Of a stretch of DNA of 64,000 nt, positions 23,355 to 34,544 are shown piece by piece. The stretch comes from Cristatella mucedo (taxonomy: Eukaryota > Bryozoa > Phylactolaemata > Cristatellidae). The translations under genes and the position numbers were made by a program. The notes under the pieces were generated by a model that was not told the DNA's origin, did no database searches, and saw nothing but the letters and a program-made list of their open reading frames with translations. Position 1 is the stretch's first letter, and every line of letters begins with the position of its first letter. The stretch spans positions 4,930,001 through 4,994,000 of the forward strand of contig WPIO01000002.1 in NCBI GenBank assembly GCA_009760855.2. Reading direction: 5' to 3'.

Positions 23355-23640
23355 AAGCTGATCAGGGTAGGACCTCTCTGCTAGTTCGCCTTGATTTCTC
23401 AGCAGCACATGACTTAATGTACCACAAAATCGTTCTAGAGCACCTCTTGACCTTTGCTTAGGTATCACTAGCACAGTACTAAACCGGGCTAGGTCCCACA
23501 TCAGTGAGAGATACCAGAGTGTTGATGTAAATAGCTGCCGGTCGTCCTACTAGACCTTTGAGTATGGGAGTACCTCAGCGTTCGGACTTAGCCTCTTCTT
23601 TTCACTCTCTAAACTCGCTGTAGCATTGCCCTTTATTGCT
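23355..23640 (+). mobile_element. Degraded LINE reverse-transcriptase fragment
   Basis: Broken frames give LLVRLDFSAAHDLMYHKIV and MGVPQRSDL, matching the LLVWLDLSAALDTIDHKVL and GVPLGSVLG stretches of the 47.2-kb LINE. Several stops and indels show it is old. Confidence 0.65.
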
Positions 23641-24254
23641 GGAAAAATCCGGTTCTGACTTTTGGGAAGCATAACGTTTTATTCGACCAATTATGCCCAC
23701 TATGTATTCATGTACGTGGGCAGCCACTTACACTCCACTGTATTATGCATGCATAATACCTGCTTGCTGCTACTGGGATGTCACCCTACTATCTGCTCTC
23801 GGTCGATTGCCTATCAGCTAAACAGCTCTAAAACTGCATTTACAAGGTCACATTTTGCCTTGGTAAAGTCTTGAACTTTCACTGATGGCTGTGAACTTTC
23901 ATTAATGGCACGGATGTTCTGCAGCATTTTCTGGTTGTCGTACCTTTCTTCCTTCGGGGATCTTTCTAGTTCGTGAGTTTTTTAATGGTGAAATATAAGA
24001 AAACTGCTCAACAAATTTGACCAAAAATGGGTGTTGTTTGGGGTCAATTTCAAAAGACACACCTCTTAGAAATGAATCTAAAGTTTTTATGGTTTCCAGA
24101 TTATAGGAAAGCATTAAAACAATGATTATATGGGCTGTATCTAAACCGGAAGCAAAATGTCTACAAATAACAAATTTACCGATCTCTGCATCATATGCAG
24201 CTTTTGTTGTCCCCTACTTGCTGATTCTCGACACATTGGGGTACAGGTTCATAG

Positions 24255-25706
24255 CTTCTAAACTTTCTCAAATTAAATGACGATAAAACCAACTTACTAG
24301 TTATGGGCAAACCAAGTGTGAATCACAAATTAGAAATCTTAGTGATTGAAATCGGCTCTGCCAGCATATTTCCTGTTGCATCTGCACGAAATCTAGATAT
24401 CCTGTTCAAATGACTTTGCACTAGATGACCACATCAGCTCCACAGTAAAGTCTGTGTAATTTCAGCTACATGACATTGCTAAAATTCGGACTTGCTTAGA
24501 CAGGGATACTACATTCAATTGACATTGCTAAAATTTGGACTTGCTTATACAGGGATACTGCATTCAATTTGGTCCATCCACTTTAGACATTGTGTCTCGA
24601 CTTTTATAACTCACTGCTTGCTGGTCTGTAGTCGAAAAATTCTGCTGCTAGGCTTGTCGTTCGTGAGCACTGCAATGGTCATATTACACCATTTCTTGCT
24701 GACATGCACTGGCTCCCAATCCAGCAGTGCATCGACTTCAAGCTTCTGTCACTCACTCTTAAGTCCCTTCATTCTCTGGCTCCAGCCTACCTGTCAGAAC
24801 TGCTCCCCCAACCAGGCTAGGCATCGTACCACCCACTTTTCTGAATCAAATCGCTTACATACCCCTCGTAGGAGCCGCAAATCCTTTGGAGACCACGCCC
24901 TTAGTTCGTATGCTTCCAAAGCCTGGAATTCTCTTCCGACTGACGTCACGGCAACACCCCTCCCCGACTTGACGACATTTAAAAAGAAGCCGAAAACGCA
25001 CATGTTTTTGACAGCATTTGATGGGTCCTTGTGATTATATGCTTATTCGTGGTGACACTACATGTTAACACTAACCACATTTACGTGTTGATACTGTGCA
25101 TGTCACCAAGCATGTCGCAGCTAGGCTTGTCTGTCGTGTCACAGTTGCCACATTACACCACTTCTCCCGATCTGCATTGGCTCCCAGTCAAGCAATGGAT
25201 CAAATTCAAGGTTTTGTCAATCACTTTTAGGTCACTTCATTCTTTGGCTCCAGCCTATCTCTCAGATCTACTCCTCCACCAGGCCAAGCATCGTACCACC
25301 TGCTTTTTGGAATCCAATAGTTTACCAATACCTCGTACAAACCTCAAATCTTATGGAGACTGTGCATTTAGTTCGTATGCTCCCAAAGCCTGGAACTCCC
25401 TCCCGATTTGCGTCAGAACATCCCCAGACTTGACCACATTTAAAAAGAACGTGAAAATACACCTATTTAGGACAGCATTTACTGGGTCCCTGTGGTTCGT
25501 CCTTGATGTGCTTATGCGTGCTGACACTGTGCATGCTGCCACTAACCACACTTACATGCTGACCCTGTGCATGTCACCCCTAACCATGTTTTCATGTTTG
25601 TCAAGCATGATATTACTCACCTCACCATTCAATCGCGTTTCCCTTTGCAGTAAATGTAAAGCACCTAGAAAGAGATTGGGTTCTCTGAGGGTGCTTTATC
25701 AAGTGC

Positions 25707-25737
<31 letters not shown>

Positions 25738-25860
25738 CAGGCAAGTTTTGCTTGTTGACATTGTGCATGTTACCACTAACCGTTTTATCATGCTTCCTTT
25801 ACAGCTCATGTAAAGTGCCTAGAAAGAGATCAAGTTCTCTGTGGGTGCTACACAAATATA
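24255..25860 (+). mobile_element. LINE copy interrupted by a second LINE
   Basis: From FLKLNDDKTNLLVMGKPSV-like sequence at about 24260, the copy runs through the C-terminal HWLPV region to the 3' UTR at about 25107. It resumes at about 25738 with TTGACATTGTGCATGTTACC and ends in the tail GTAAAGTGCCTAGAAAGAG at about 25860. The interval is filled by another copy. Stops and frameshifts occur, and part of the ORF (near 24480-24550) is duplicated. Confidence 0.75.
25108..25735 (+). mobile_element. Younger LINE inserted in the 3' UTR of an older one
   Basis: It starts abruptly at the codons for QLGLSVVSQLPHYTT and stays largely open through AWNSLPICVRTSPDLTTFKK. The full 3' UTR, the tail GTAAAGCACCTAGAAAGAG and (ATT)8 at 25709-25732 follow. 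Less decay than its host copy gives the order of events. Confidence 0.8.
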
Positions 25861-25880
25861 TTACCACTTTGTATATATAT

Positions 25881-26022
25881 ATATAATTCATTTGTATAGC
25901 GCCCTAAGATAACTTAATCACTATTTAGGTGCTTCACATATGCCTCGGGGCTCGAGCCCACGACCTCAGCCAGACCTTGGTCTTGGCGAGCACCTTAACC
26001 ACTGGACCAATCCAGCTCGGCT
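25881..26022 (-). mobile_element. SINE family B
   Basis: This is a full-length minus copy. The head is GGATTGGTCCAGTGGTTAAGG, box B is GGGCTCGAGCCC, and the body ends CGCTATACAAATGAATTATA and (TA)n. It sits at the 3' end of the nested LINE pair. Confidence 0.85.
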
Positions 26023-26149
26023 AATTTTTATCACCAAGCATAATTTTGGCTTTTATTTCTAGGACGATGGTACCTGTCCCTGACCCTGAGCCTTACTAAG
26101 CCAGCATCCATAAAAAATTCCTGTGCAGCCTAAATCGACCACACTGGCC

Positions 26150-27190
26150 TGTGGGATTGACGATAAGACCAACCTAATAGTTATGGGCAAGCCTAGTGCC
26201 ACATTATAGTTTAAAAATTTCGTTCTCAAGATTTGTTCATCTAACATCACTCGAGTGTTATCTGCCCGTCATCTGAGCGTGCTGTTCTAAAACGACTTGT
26301 TATTGGATGAGCACATATGCCTCCACTTTGAAGTCAGCCTACTTGCAGCTTAAGAGCACTGCCAAACACAGGGCCTGCATTGAACAAAGTACGATAGCTA
26401 AACTGGTTCACAATTCGTGTCATTGCGTCTAGATAAAGGGCCGTGATAGCCCCAGGAGGTAAGGTGCTCGCTCTTTGCGATCGAGGTCGTGGGTTCGAAC
26501 CGTGCAGTGGGCTATCTTTTATGGCCAACTGCAAGCCCTGGTGGTAGCTGTATAGGCTCTTCCGCCACTATACAAATTATACAAATGCGGCTGTTAAGTC
26601 AGCTAATTATTGTAATTGTCCCTATTTAGGACTCCTAACCCGAGATCTTAATCGGCTGAAACTAGCGAAAAACGCAGCTGCTCTCTGGTCTGTCTGCACC
26701 AGTGTAGGTGCCACATCACATTACTTCTGTTTGAGCTTCACTGGCTCCTTATCAAGCATCGATCAACTTCAAGATCTTCTGTCTCGATTGCATGTCACTT
26801 CGCTCGATCCCACCAGACTCTTTGTCCGATCTTGTTGCTCCCCCAGTGGCCTCAAGTCGTATTGCCATTACTCTACTAAATTAAAACTTTTGGTGGTCGG
26901 GCCTGCTGTTTATATGCACCGAAAGTCTGGAGCTCGCATCCGACTTCAATCACCACCTTCATCATTTAAGTATCAGCTACAGCTGCATTTGTTCTGCTCA
27001 GGTTTCTTTGCACCCCCAGCGAATGTGTCTTTTATGTTCTATGTGCCTTGTGTGCTTACCTTCGCATGATGTGTATGTTACTAAACCAGAGTCCTAGTAA
27101 CCGGTATTGATCCCCCCAGTGTCCTCCTGTGTGCCCCTTGCGTGCTTGTCCGAGCATGATATTGGTGTGATTTTGCATTTACATCTAAGC
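26150..27190 (+). mobile_element. Old LINE copy split by a SINE
   Basis: Diverged LINE sequence (DDKTNLIVMGKPSA-like at 26160, LLDEH at 26305) is interrupted by SINE family A at 26438-26612. It continues with ASLAP-type C-terminal codons and 3' UTR to about 27190. It is heavily decayed, with no (ATT)n tail identified. Confidence 0.6.
26438..26612 (+). mobile_element. SINE family A, copy 2
   Basis: GGGCCGTGATAGCCCCAGG head, box B GGTTCGAACCG, and body GGGCTATCTTTTATGGCCAAC through TACAAATGCGGCTGTTAAG. It is inserted in the old LINE of the HSBP1 intron. Confidence 0.8.
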
Positions 27191-27239
27191 ATGATATATT
27201 GCTTGTCATTAGTTTTTCTTAACTAGGTTTCAGTCCGTC

Positions 27240-27484
27240 AGGGAAAATTTCGACCCCGAATTTGTCGTGCTTCTGCTTTTTCCTCGCTCTCTTCAGCACG
27301 ATGTTGCTGGCTAGAACGACCCCTTTCAGCTTCTGCTGATACTGAATCTTGATTGGTTTTCATCCAACAAATGTACTGGATGTGACTTTTAAGCCTACCA
27401 TTTATTTGCCACCGTTTTAACAGCACCGGAACTCGAACTGTACAGTGATCGGGCAGCTTTTCCAATACGCCAACTCAGCTACGC
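27240..27484 (-). mobile_element. Probable third tRNA-derived SINE (single copy here)
   Basis: On the minus strand, TAGCTGAGTTGGCGTATTGG (box A) is followed about 40 nt later by AGTTCGAGTTCC (box B). An unrelated 3' body follows, reaching about 27240. No second copy was found in the window, so the boundaries are estimates. Confidence 0.5.
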
Positions 27485-27810
27485 CAAGCTGAAGAACGGG
27501 AAGTGCAGTCGTCACTTTGGGTGTGAGTGCAAGCGAGTGCAATCTTCTGCAATACTGGGGCTGCCCATATACATTCTTTTCAAGCTAAAACCCGTTTAAA
27601 TTTTTCAAGTTTTCCATGTTTAATATCAATTATGAGAACCCACGTTGCAGCTACATTGTCAAGTTAGTTCGATCGAAGTACTTTTGTCCATCTACATTTG
27701 GGTCACATCCTCTTAAATGCTGATGCTGTGCATGTCTGCCGTGCATCGTCGCATTCTCCCTGTTTGTGTTGCCTGGTCATATTGGATTGCTGTTCTTAAC
27801 CTGTGAATAC

Positions 27811-27893
27811 TAGACGACATGGGTACACGAATAGACGACTTGGAGAAGCACATTAACGATTTGATGACACAGGCAGGAACAGAAGGGAAGTAA
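27811..27893 (+). CDS. HSBP1: HSBP1 exon 3 (terminal)
   Basis: It completes the split Ile codon and encodes DDMGTRIDDLEKHINDLMTQ followed by AGTEGK and TAA (27891-27893). Animal HSBP1 proteins share [20 protein letters not shown] here, so the match is very strong. The total protein is 74 residues over three exons, close to the human 76. The short acidic C-terminus of vertebrates (VEELESENK) is replaced by TEGK. Confidence 0.93.
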
Positions 27894-27899
27894 CTGGTG

Positions 27900-28470
27900 T
27901 CGTGTGGACTGTTGCTTCGACTTCTGATCTAACCGGCTCTGATGTGGACGATATCCATAAATACGACACGGTGGCTTGCCTCAATACTATCATAAGAAAC
28001 GTGCTTATGGCCTTTGCTGGCTTGATCGTGCAATATTTTTCTCGAATCGGGTACCATGTGAAGTGTTTCCTCAACGAGGTCGTATGTTTTCCTTCGGAAT
28101 ATACATTATACTTGCGAAGTCATCAACCAATGCTCGACTGCAGTAATTGTTTTCCTGTTCCACTGCATGCTTCCTAGCAAGCTTCAATCCCAGCGGTGTT
28201 TATATTGTGGAGGCTGTTATAATTAAATTTGCTATTTAATCAAGAGATGTTGTATATGTAAGGGCTTATGGGCTTTTTTATGTAGTACTAGTACTCCCCC
28301 TCGGAAAGAAATAATGGCAGGAACACTCGAGAAGTGCTTACCGGGGCTCCCCGTGCTTCTGGTCTCCTTTAAGTAGAATAAGCAAGTTCTCCCTACACCC
28401 CGACTGCACTCTCCTCCATCTTAATATCTGGATTATGTACAGTTAACATTAATAGTCCTTTTCCCTCTTA
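27900..28470. other. Downstream of HSBP1, probable 3' UTR, nothing else seen
   Basis: This presumably starts with the HSBP1 3' UTR. No AATAAA was identified with confidence; ATAATG and AATATA strings occur. No repeat family was recognised. Confidence 0.3.
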
Positions 28471-28479
28471 TTTTTCTCT

Positions 28480-28563
28480 CTTATCTCTCTCTCTCTCTCT
28501 CCCGTCTCTTCTTCCCTGTCTCTCTCATCTCTTGCTCACCCTCCCTCCCTCCCTCTTAATGTT

Positions 28564-28597
<34 letters not shown>

Positions 28598-28725
28598 ACT
28601 CTCTCTCCCTCTCTCTCTCTCTCCCTCTCTCTCTCACTCTCTCTCTCTCTCTCTCCATCTCTCTCACTCTCTCTATCTCCCCTCTCCTGCTACCTCTCTC
28701 TCTCTCTCTTCCCTCTCCTGACTGT
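28480..28725. repeat. CT-rich microsatellite tract
   Basis: Imperfect (CT)n with CCCT interruptions, about 245 bp. ORFs across it are repeat artefacts. Confidence 0.9.
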
Positions 28726-29789
28726 CTCACATTTATATGTGCTGTGCTTCATTTTAAGTTTGAGTAAAGATTGGGCTGCACCGCCGATGCTAGTGCTTGA
28801 GTTTATGTCGGGATGGCTCTTCAGACATGACACTTGGGTAGGTGTGAGTAATTTGATGGAGTCTTAGTGGGGTCAGAGTAAATTCGGTGCAATCTAAATT
28901 AAATCGTTTTGCTCATCTGGTTCGCGGCTCTTAACCTGCTTCACGATTTACATTTTCAATTTCATGTAATTGCCGAATATGAGGCAGATGTGGTGGCTTC
29001 ACAAAATTCATAAGTACAACGCTATTTTTCGAGCTAGTTTGTAAAAGACAGAAAATGCTTCCCCCTTTGCGGCTAACTTCACAGTAAAGCAAAGGAAAAG
29101 TTGCTTAGGATACTTCAAAAACATCTTCCGTTGCCGTTGTATAGGCTATGCACATTTTGGATCGAAAAACAGCTGTCAGCCTCCTAGAGATGCAATTGGC
29201 TGTCCCGATTCTGAAACTAGTGGACAACTGTGGATGGATTAAGTGTGTGTCATTACGTGACAGCTGTGAGGTTGTAGTAGAAGAGTAGTGGAGAGCCTAA
29301 ATCCATTTTCCCATTGTTTCCCGAATTGCACTTTGATGCAAGCTTAGATACAGTGCCATTAAATGGCTCCGCATGCTGCTAGCAATATACTCTAAACACT
29401 GCTGTTAAGTTGATTTAAGATGGTTACGTTGTTAAAGCATATCGATTTTCTGAATGTTCGTCGTCGATTCCGTCTGCCTCTACAGACCGTAATATATTCA
29501 CAAGTGCACCATCGTTTGGTCAAATATATCTAGCTTGGAGCAGGCCCAAAGACTGCAATTTATTCAGTCGACTAAACATAACCAAAAGTCACAGGACGTC
29601 ATCATGAGGATGATATTCCCCGCCCAAGAGCTGAACTAGCCGAAAGCAGACGCGGATCCCTGTTTAAGACACCAGATTGACTGGAAAAATTGAAGGTTTG
29701 AGTACCAGAGAGCTTAGGAATGTAGAGACCGTGTAGTTTCCTGTTCGGTTCCGGAGGCTCGAAAAACCCCGTAAACCTTCACCTTCACC

Positions 29790-30190
29790 TGGTCGGGTCT
29801 GAAGCGTATCCAATCTTCTAGTCAGGTTTTAGAACAAATCACTCCACCGAGTTAGCATTGCCGCTAGTGCATAATGACCTCAGAAGTGCTGACTGAAGTA
29901 TAGTCTCTCGGTTAGTGATGGAAAATCCTTTTTGAACGCCTGTCGTCTCGCGTAAGCATCACAGGCGATGCTCTAAAATGGTGAAGCCCTGCCTCAGTGG
30001 GATAATTTAGATACAACAGCCGAATGTCATTCACTAAGCATCTGAAATAGAGGTTGGCCCAGAGATCCGCTGCAGGCCCACTTTCTTTCACAAGCTATAT
30101 TCTTCTTTTTGTCCCTGTAATCGCCAAGCAGAAATCTAGTTTTTAGTATTTTTATTCTGATCACTCAAACTGTACTTGTGCTTGAATTGC
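29790..30190 (+). mobile_element. Old LINE reverse-transcriptase fragment
   Basis: Broken frames give pieces like SQVLEQITPPS, RLSSRVSITGDALKW and PVIAKQ. They match consecutive parts of the 47.2-kb LINE ORF (SGFRANHSTES, LSSRLGITGTALQW, DVIAKH). It carries many stops. Confidence 0.6.
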
Positions 30191-30283
30191 TTGCCTGTCT
30201 GCACCTACAACTCGGAGCTCTCTAGCTGTAGCTGACACGTGCACTGTGATGGCAGCATGCTTTTCAAACTGAATGACAATGAT

Positions 30284-31640
30284 AATAATAAGAATAAAAA
30301 TAATGTACTTGATAAAGCGCCCTCAGAGAACTCAATCTCTTTCTAGGCGCTTTATATTTGCTGCAAAGGGAAACGCGATTGAATCGTGAGTTGAATCATG
30401 CTTGATAAACAACATGAATGACTTCTATGCTACTCACTACCTCAAATACTCTCCTGACTCTGCTATGCTTCCCACTTTCTCTTTGTTTCGTGAGACGAAG
30501 TCTGTTGGGTACCGAATGCGTACCGAAAGCCGCTTAGGCTGTGAGTTCGCTATACAAAACTCTCCTGCGTAACACCCACATGGTCTTTATGACTTTGTGG
30601 AGTTACTGACGGAGATACATTACACTACATTACAATGACATGGTTAGGGGTGACATGCACAGGGTCACCATGCAAGTCAAGGTTAGTGGCAGCATGCACA
30701 GTGTCAGCACGCATAACCACATCAAGGACGAACCACAGGGACCCACTAAATGCTGTCCTAAATAGGTGTATTTTCAAGTTCTTTTTAAATGTGGTCAAGT
30801 CTGGGGATGTTCTGACGCAAATCGGGAGGGAGTTCCAGGCTTTGGGATCATACGAACTAAATGCACGGTCTCCATAAGATTTGAGGTTTGTACGAGGTAT
30901 TGGTAAACTATTGGATTCCGAAAAGCAGGTGGTACGATGCTTGGCCTGGTGGGGGAGTAGATCTGAGAGATAGGCTGGAGCCAAAGAATGAAGTGACCTA
31001 AAAGTGATTGACAAAACCTTGAATTTGATCCATTGCTTGACTGGGAGCCAATGCAGATCGGGAGAAGTGGTGTAATGTGGCAACTGCGACACGACAGACA
31101 AGCCTAGCTGCAGAGTTTTGCACCAGCTGTAATCAATCGCCTGATTGCACATACCGGTAGGCCAGCAAGCAGTGAGTTGCAGAAGTCAAGACAGTATGTC
31201 ACAAATGCATGGACCAACTTACATGTGGTATCCTTATCTAAACAAGCCCGATTTTTAGCAATGTTATGTAGCTGAAAGTAGGCAGACTTGATTGTGGAGC
31301 TGATGTGGTCGTCTAACGAGAGGTCACTTTGGAACATGACACCTAGATTTCGAGCTGATTCAACAGGAGATATGCTGGCAGAGCCAATTTTGAGTTTCAG
31401 CCTTTCCAATTTCTGAACCACACTGGGTTTGCCCATAACCAGTAAGTTTGTTTTATCATCGTTTAGTTTTAGAAAATTTGCCGCCATCGATGTGCGAATT
31501 CCATCGATACGTGCAGCAAGTGAGTTGAGAGAATTCGAGGTGCTCGAAGGCTGGGAGGGATCAAAGCAAAGGTACAACTGAGTGTCATCCGGATAGAAGT
31601 GAAACCCTAGATTGTGCACTTTACAATCAAATAAGCGTTG
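30284..31640 (-). mobile_element. CR1/L2-like LINE, 5'-truncated, interrupted once
   Basis: It runs from the AAT-rich end (30284) and tail through the 3' UTR, then the reverse-transcriptase ORF (30640-31620) up to the catalytic region. That region reads FYPDDTQLYLCFDPSQ, with proline replacing alanine in the usual FYADD box. Two overlapping frames (30625-31152 and 31104-31619) show one frameshift near 31130. Repeat family C is inserted at 30423-30633. Confidence 0.85.
30423..30633 (+). mobile_element. Repeat family C, copy 2, with target-site duplication
   Basis: It interrupts the 3' UTR of a LINE whose uninterrupted form is known from other copies (AACATGAAT...ATGGTTAGGGG). AATGAC occurs at both edges (30417-30422 and 30634-30639), a 6-bp duplication. 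The core GCGTACCGAAAGCCGCTTAGG and the end TTTGTGGAGTTACTGACGG match the copy at 13968-14142. Confidence 0.7.
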
Positions 31641-31649
31641 GAGAACGTA

Positions 31650-32320
31650 GCGGTACTCGGGAATTTGAAGGCCAAACCCTCCAAATGAGCTCGGCCAGCA
31701 TATCTCCTATAGCATTTGCACGGAGTCTGGACGCCATGTTCCAATGGACAATCACCAAATAGCGAATCCACAGTCAATACTGCCTACTTTCACCTACATA
31801 GCATTGCAAAATGTTGGGTTTGCTTATTGACACCACAGCCAAGCTGATAAATGGATTTGTTTCCCGACAAAACTTGTCTAATTCGCAACTTTGTTTTCCC
31901 CTGACAAAAAATAAGCTGGTTAAATTTGATGCGATTCTCTGCTGCTAGGCTTGTCTGACGTAAAGGTCGCAACTGCCACACTAAACCAGTTCTCACTAAT
32001 CTGCACGTGTCTCCGTCACGCATAGTATCGACTTTAAGACTCTTGTCCCTCGTCTTTCGGTCTCCCTTTTTTCTCGCACCGGCCTACGAATGTGAATGAC
32101 ATCATAAATGGGCCTCGACTCTGGTCTTTTGGCTGTGCCTCTAACGAACTTCTAATCTCTTGGAGACCGTGCTTTCAGTTGCTATGCTCTCAAAGCCGTG
32201 AACTTATTATCGACTGGCATCGCACCCATCTCCTGATTTGACATTCAAAAAAGAAACCGACCATCTACCTGTTCCTCATATAGCTTTTACTCCTTCAGAG
32301 TTAATTGTCCTCTGCGAGCC
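31650..32320 (+). mobile_element. Old LINE fragment, plus orientation
   Basis: Decayed matches to the ORF (ASISPIAFARSLDAMFQ, then SAARLV, and LSTGIAPIS near the end) run opposite to the adjacent 30.3-31.6 kb copy. It is heavily mutated. Confidence 0.6.
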
Positions 32321-32329
32321 CGTGTGCTC

Positions 32330-33150
32330 AGAAACTGCGTATGCTATGACTAGCCAATTGAGTGCTGCATATTCAACATAAATCGAATGCATCTTAAGAG
32401 ATTTGGTTCTATTGGGGTGCTATGTAGACTTTTTATTGAAATGCAGAGGGACGCTCAGGGACGAGGAGTATTTCGCCCAGCGGCGCAGCTCACTCCCGAG
32501 TGCCGCATGGGTGTGCTGGGTGCGCGATAAGCAGGTCGCCACGCCTACAACGTTCCTGGCGCTATCCCACTTGCCGCTACCAAGAGTTCAAGAGTCGCTG
32601 GCGTGAGCTTGGCCAAGTTGCTATGCTAAGGAAGTTTTTTAACTGAACTTTATAAAGCTTTTTTACTGAACTTTATTCCGAGCGCACAATGCCACTGCAC
32701 GTCTAGTTTCATCTGATCGCCACACTCCCAGCAAAAACTTACCACAGCAAACGCACGTGCCTCGCCCTACGCGCAGGGCACTTTAATAGAGGAAATACTT
32801 TCCGCCTACTTGAGGCGCTACCGCCTACGCTAGGCGCGGCGTTACCTGCGCAGACCGAGGACTATAATGTCAAGGCTAGCACGGTCAGAATGCCGAATAT
32901 CACGACTAGCAGCGCCCGTTCGTGCACCCAGTAGCTCCGAAGATAAGTAGAATTTGGAAATGTGTTGCATCTGGAGCTGTACTGTCTACATTATGTGGTG
33001 ATTGAGAGCAGACTCATATCCCACTCATATAAGCAATTTACTTCACATTCAGCTGCTGCACTTGACGATACGATACATCTGGAGCCGTTTAGTTTTCTTT
33101 TCCATGAGCCTTAGCATGATAATTCCTTCTTTATATAAGAAATTTATTTT
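32330..33150. other. Stretch without a recognised feature
   Basis: No gene or known repeat was identified. A direct repeat of a short A/T-rich phrase (GAACTTTATAAAGCTTTTTTAC / GAACTTTAT) lies near 32645-32680. Confidence 0.3.
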
Positions 33151-33154
33151 CAAT

Positions 33155-33236
33155 CCAGAAAATGTAAAGCGCCTAGAAAGAGATTGAGTTCTCTGGGGAT
33201 GCTTTATCAAGTGCAGTATTATTATTATTATTATTA
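33155..33236 (+). mobile_element. LINE tail fragment
   Basis: AATGTAAAGCGCCTAGAAAG, the GTTCTCTGGGGATGCTTTATC segment and (ATT)6. A typical young 3' end, strongly truncated. Confidence 0.85.
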
Positions 33237-33539
33237 TGACTTCCCATTTGACAGGTGCATTTTTTCCTGTTAGGTGGCAGCAGCCCAGTAGCTCCGCAGA
33301 AAACCCCTCGCGCTCCGCATGCCTTTCGAACGAGAGCCCGTTCCCTTCCGCCGGAAGCGTTCCTCCTTCCACCTCCTAACTAGGAGTAGGAAAACTCAGA
33401 AACCGAATCGCTATCAGGGAAACGACCCTGCTTCTATTCGCCAAACGGAAAATGCGAACAGCGTGAACGCAAACTGCTTGCGCTTATACGAACATGTCGG
33501 ACGTCCGCGACTCGAGCCTTCTCGGCGAGCACCCGACTT

Positions 33540-33690
33540 TAATAATAATAATAATGCACTTGATAAAGCGCCCTCAGAGAACTCAATCCCTTTCTAGGCG
33601 CTTTACATTTCCTGCAAAGGGAAACGCGATCGAATGCTGAGTAATATCATGCTTGATAAACAACATGAATACCATGGTTAGGGGACTTTG
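33540..33690 (-). mobile_element. LINE 3' UTR and tail fragment
   Basis: (AAT)n followed by GCACTTGATAAAGCGCCCTC and 3' UTR to ACCATGGTTAGGGG. Well conserved. Confidence 0.85.
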
Positions 33691-34299
33691 GAGCGCCTTC
33701 TGTTGCCAATAGGTGGTTAAAGTGTCTGCCTCCCTCCCCCCCTGCGTGGCGGAGGCCCAAACCCGGTAGGTCGCTGGCTAGGCGACTCGCTGGCTGGCTT
33801 AGCTGACGCCGTCGCTGACTCTGCCAGGCTGGCTGGATGGCTGCTCTGTCGCTGTCACTCGGACTCAATTTATAGTTAGGGCAAAAGCTGACCTCCGCCC
33901 GGCCAACATAAAACCGCAGTTCACGTGCAGGACAAGATGCCGGCGACCTGTCCTGGTGGAGATGCAATTGACCAAAATCTGCACTGCCGCGCTTACGCAT
34001 CTAAAATAGTCTCTACGCACCTAAAAAAAAAGTCGTTAGCAGTTCGCAGCAAAGACCTGCAGCTTCGCCGGCACGTGTCGCGCGTCTGCAACGTGCGGAA
34101 CCGTTACGAACGCCATGTTTGTTTGCGGTCCAAGAACGCCGCCGCGAAGGCAGCGCTTGGGCGACAGCACGTTCGAACATTCTCGCGAAACGTCCTACGA
34201 CTTGGCCAGTGCCTCTCGCAGCGGGCCCGGGAGAGCTGCAGCCGACGAGGACGCGAACGCTGCCAACGATTTCAATCGAGAAAAGTTCATAAACAACGA

Positions 34300-34540
34300 A
34301 TAACAGCAATAATAAAAATACGTCTGTATAGCATAGCGCCCCCAGAGAACTTAAATTTGTCTCTTTCTAGGCACCTTACATATGCTGTGAAGATAGTATA
34401 GCCGCGAGGTACGTGATAGCATGCACGTTTCACCGCGCACAAGCACACAAAGGACAAATCAGAAGGACCCAGCAAGTGCTGCGAGGAGCGGGTGCGCGTT
34501 TAGATTGTTTTTTAATGTCGAGCTGAAGAGACCCACTGAA
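34300..34540 (-). mobile_element. Diverged LINE 3' fragment
   Basis: The tail has an insertion (CCCAGAGAACTTAAATTTGTC), with 3' UTR words (GCACGTTTCACCGCGCACAAG) and the last ORF codons. It is older than the neighbouring copies. Confidence 0.65.
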
Positions 34541-34544
34541 AGAG

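Larger units (their letters stand above)
23256..27810 (+). other. U12-type AT-AC intron of HSBP1
   Basis: The 5' splice site is ATATCCTTTT. The branch-site motif is TTCTTAAC at 27793-27800, and the intron ends GAATAC at 27810, putting the branch adenosine 11-12 nt from the terminal AC. All three match the minor spliceosome rules. The exons on either side join exactly in frame to give QIIARIDDMGTRIDD. The 4.55-kb length is mostly LINE and SINE insertions. Confidence 0.88.
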
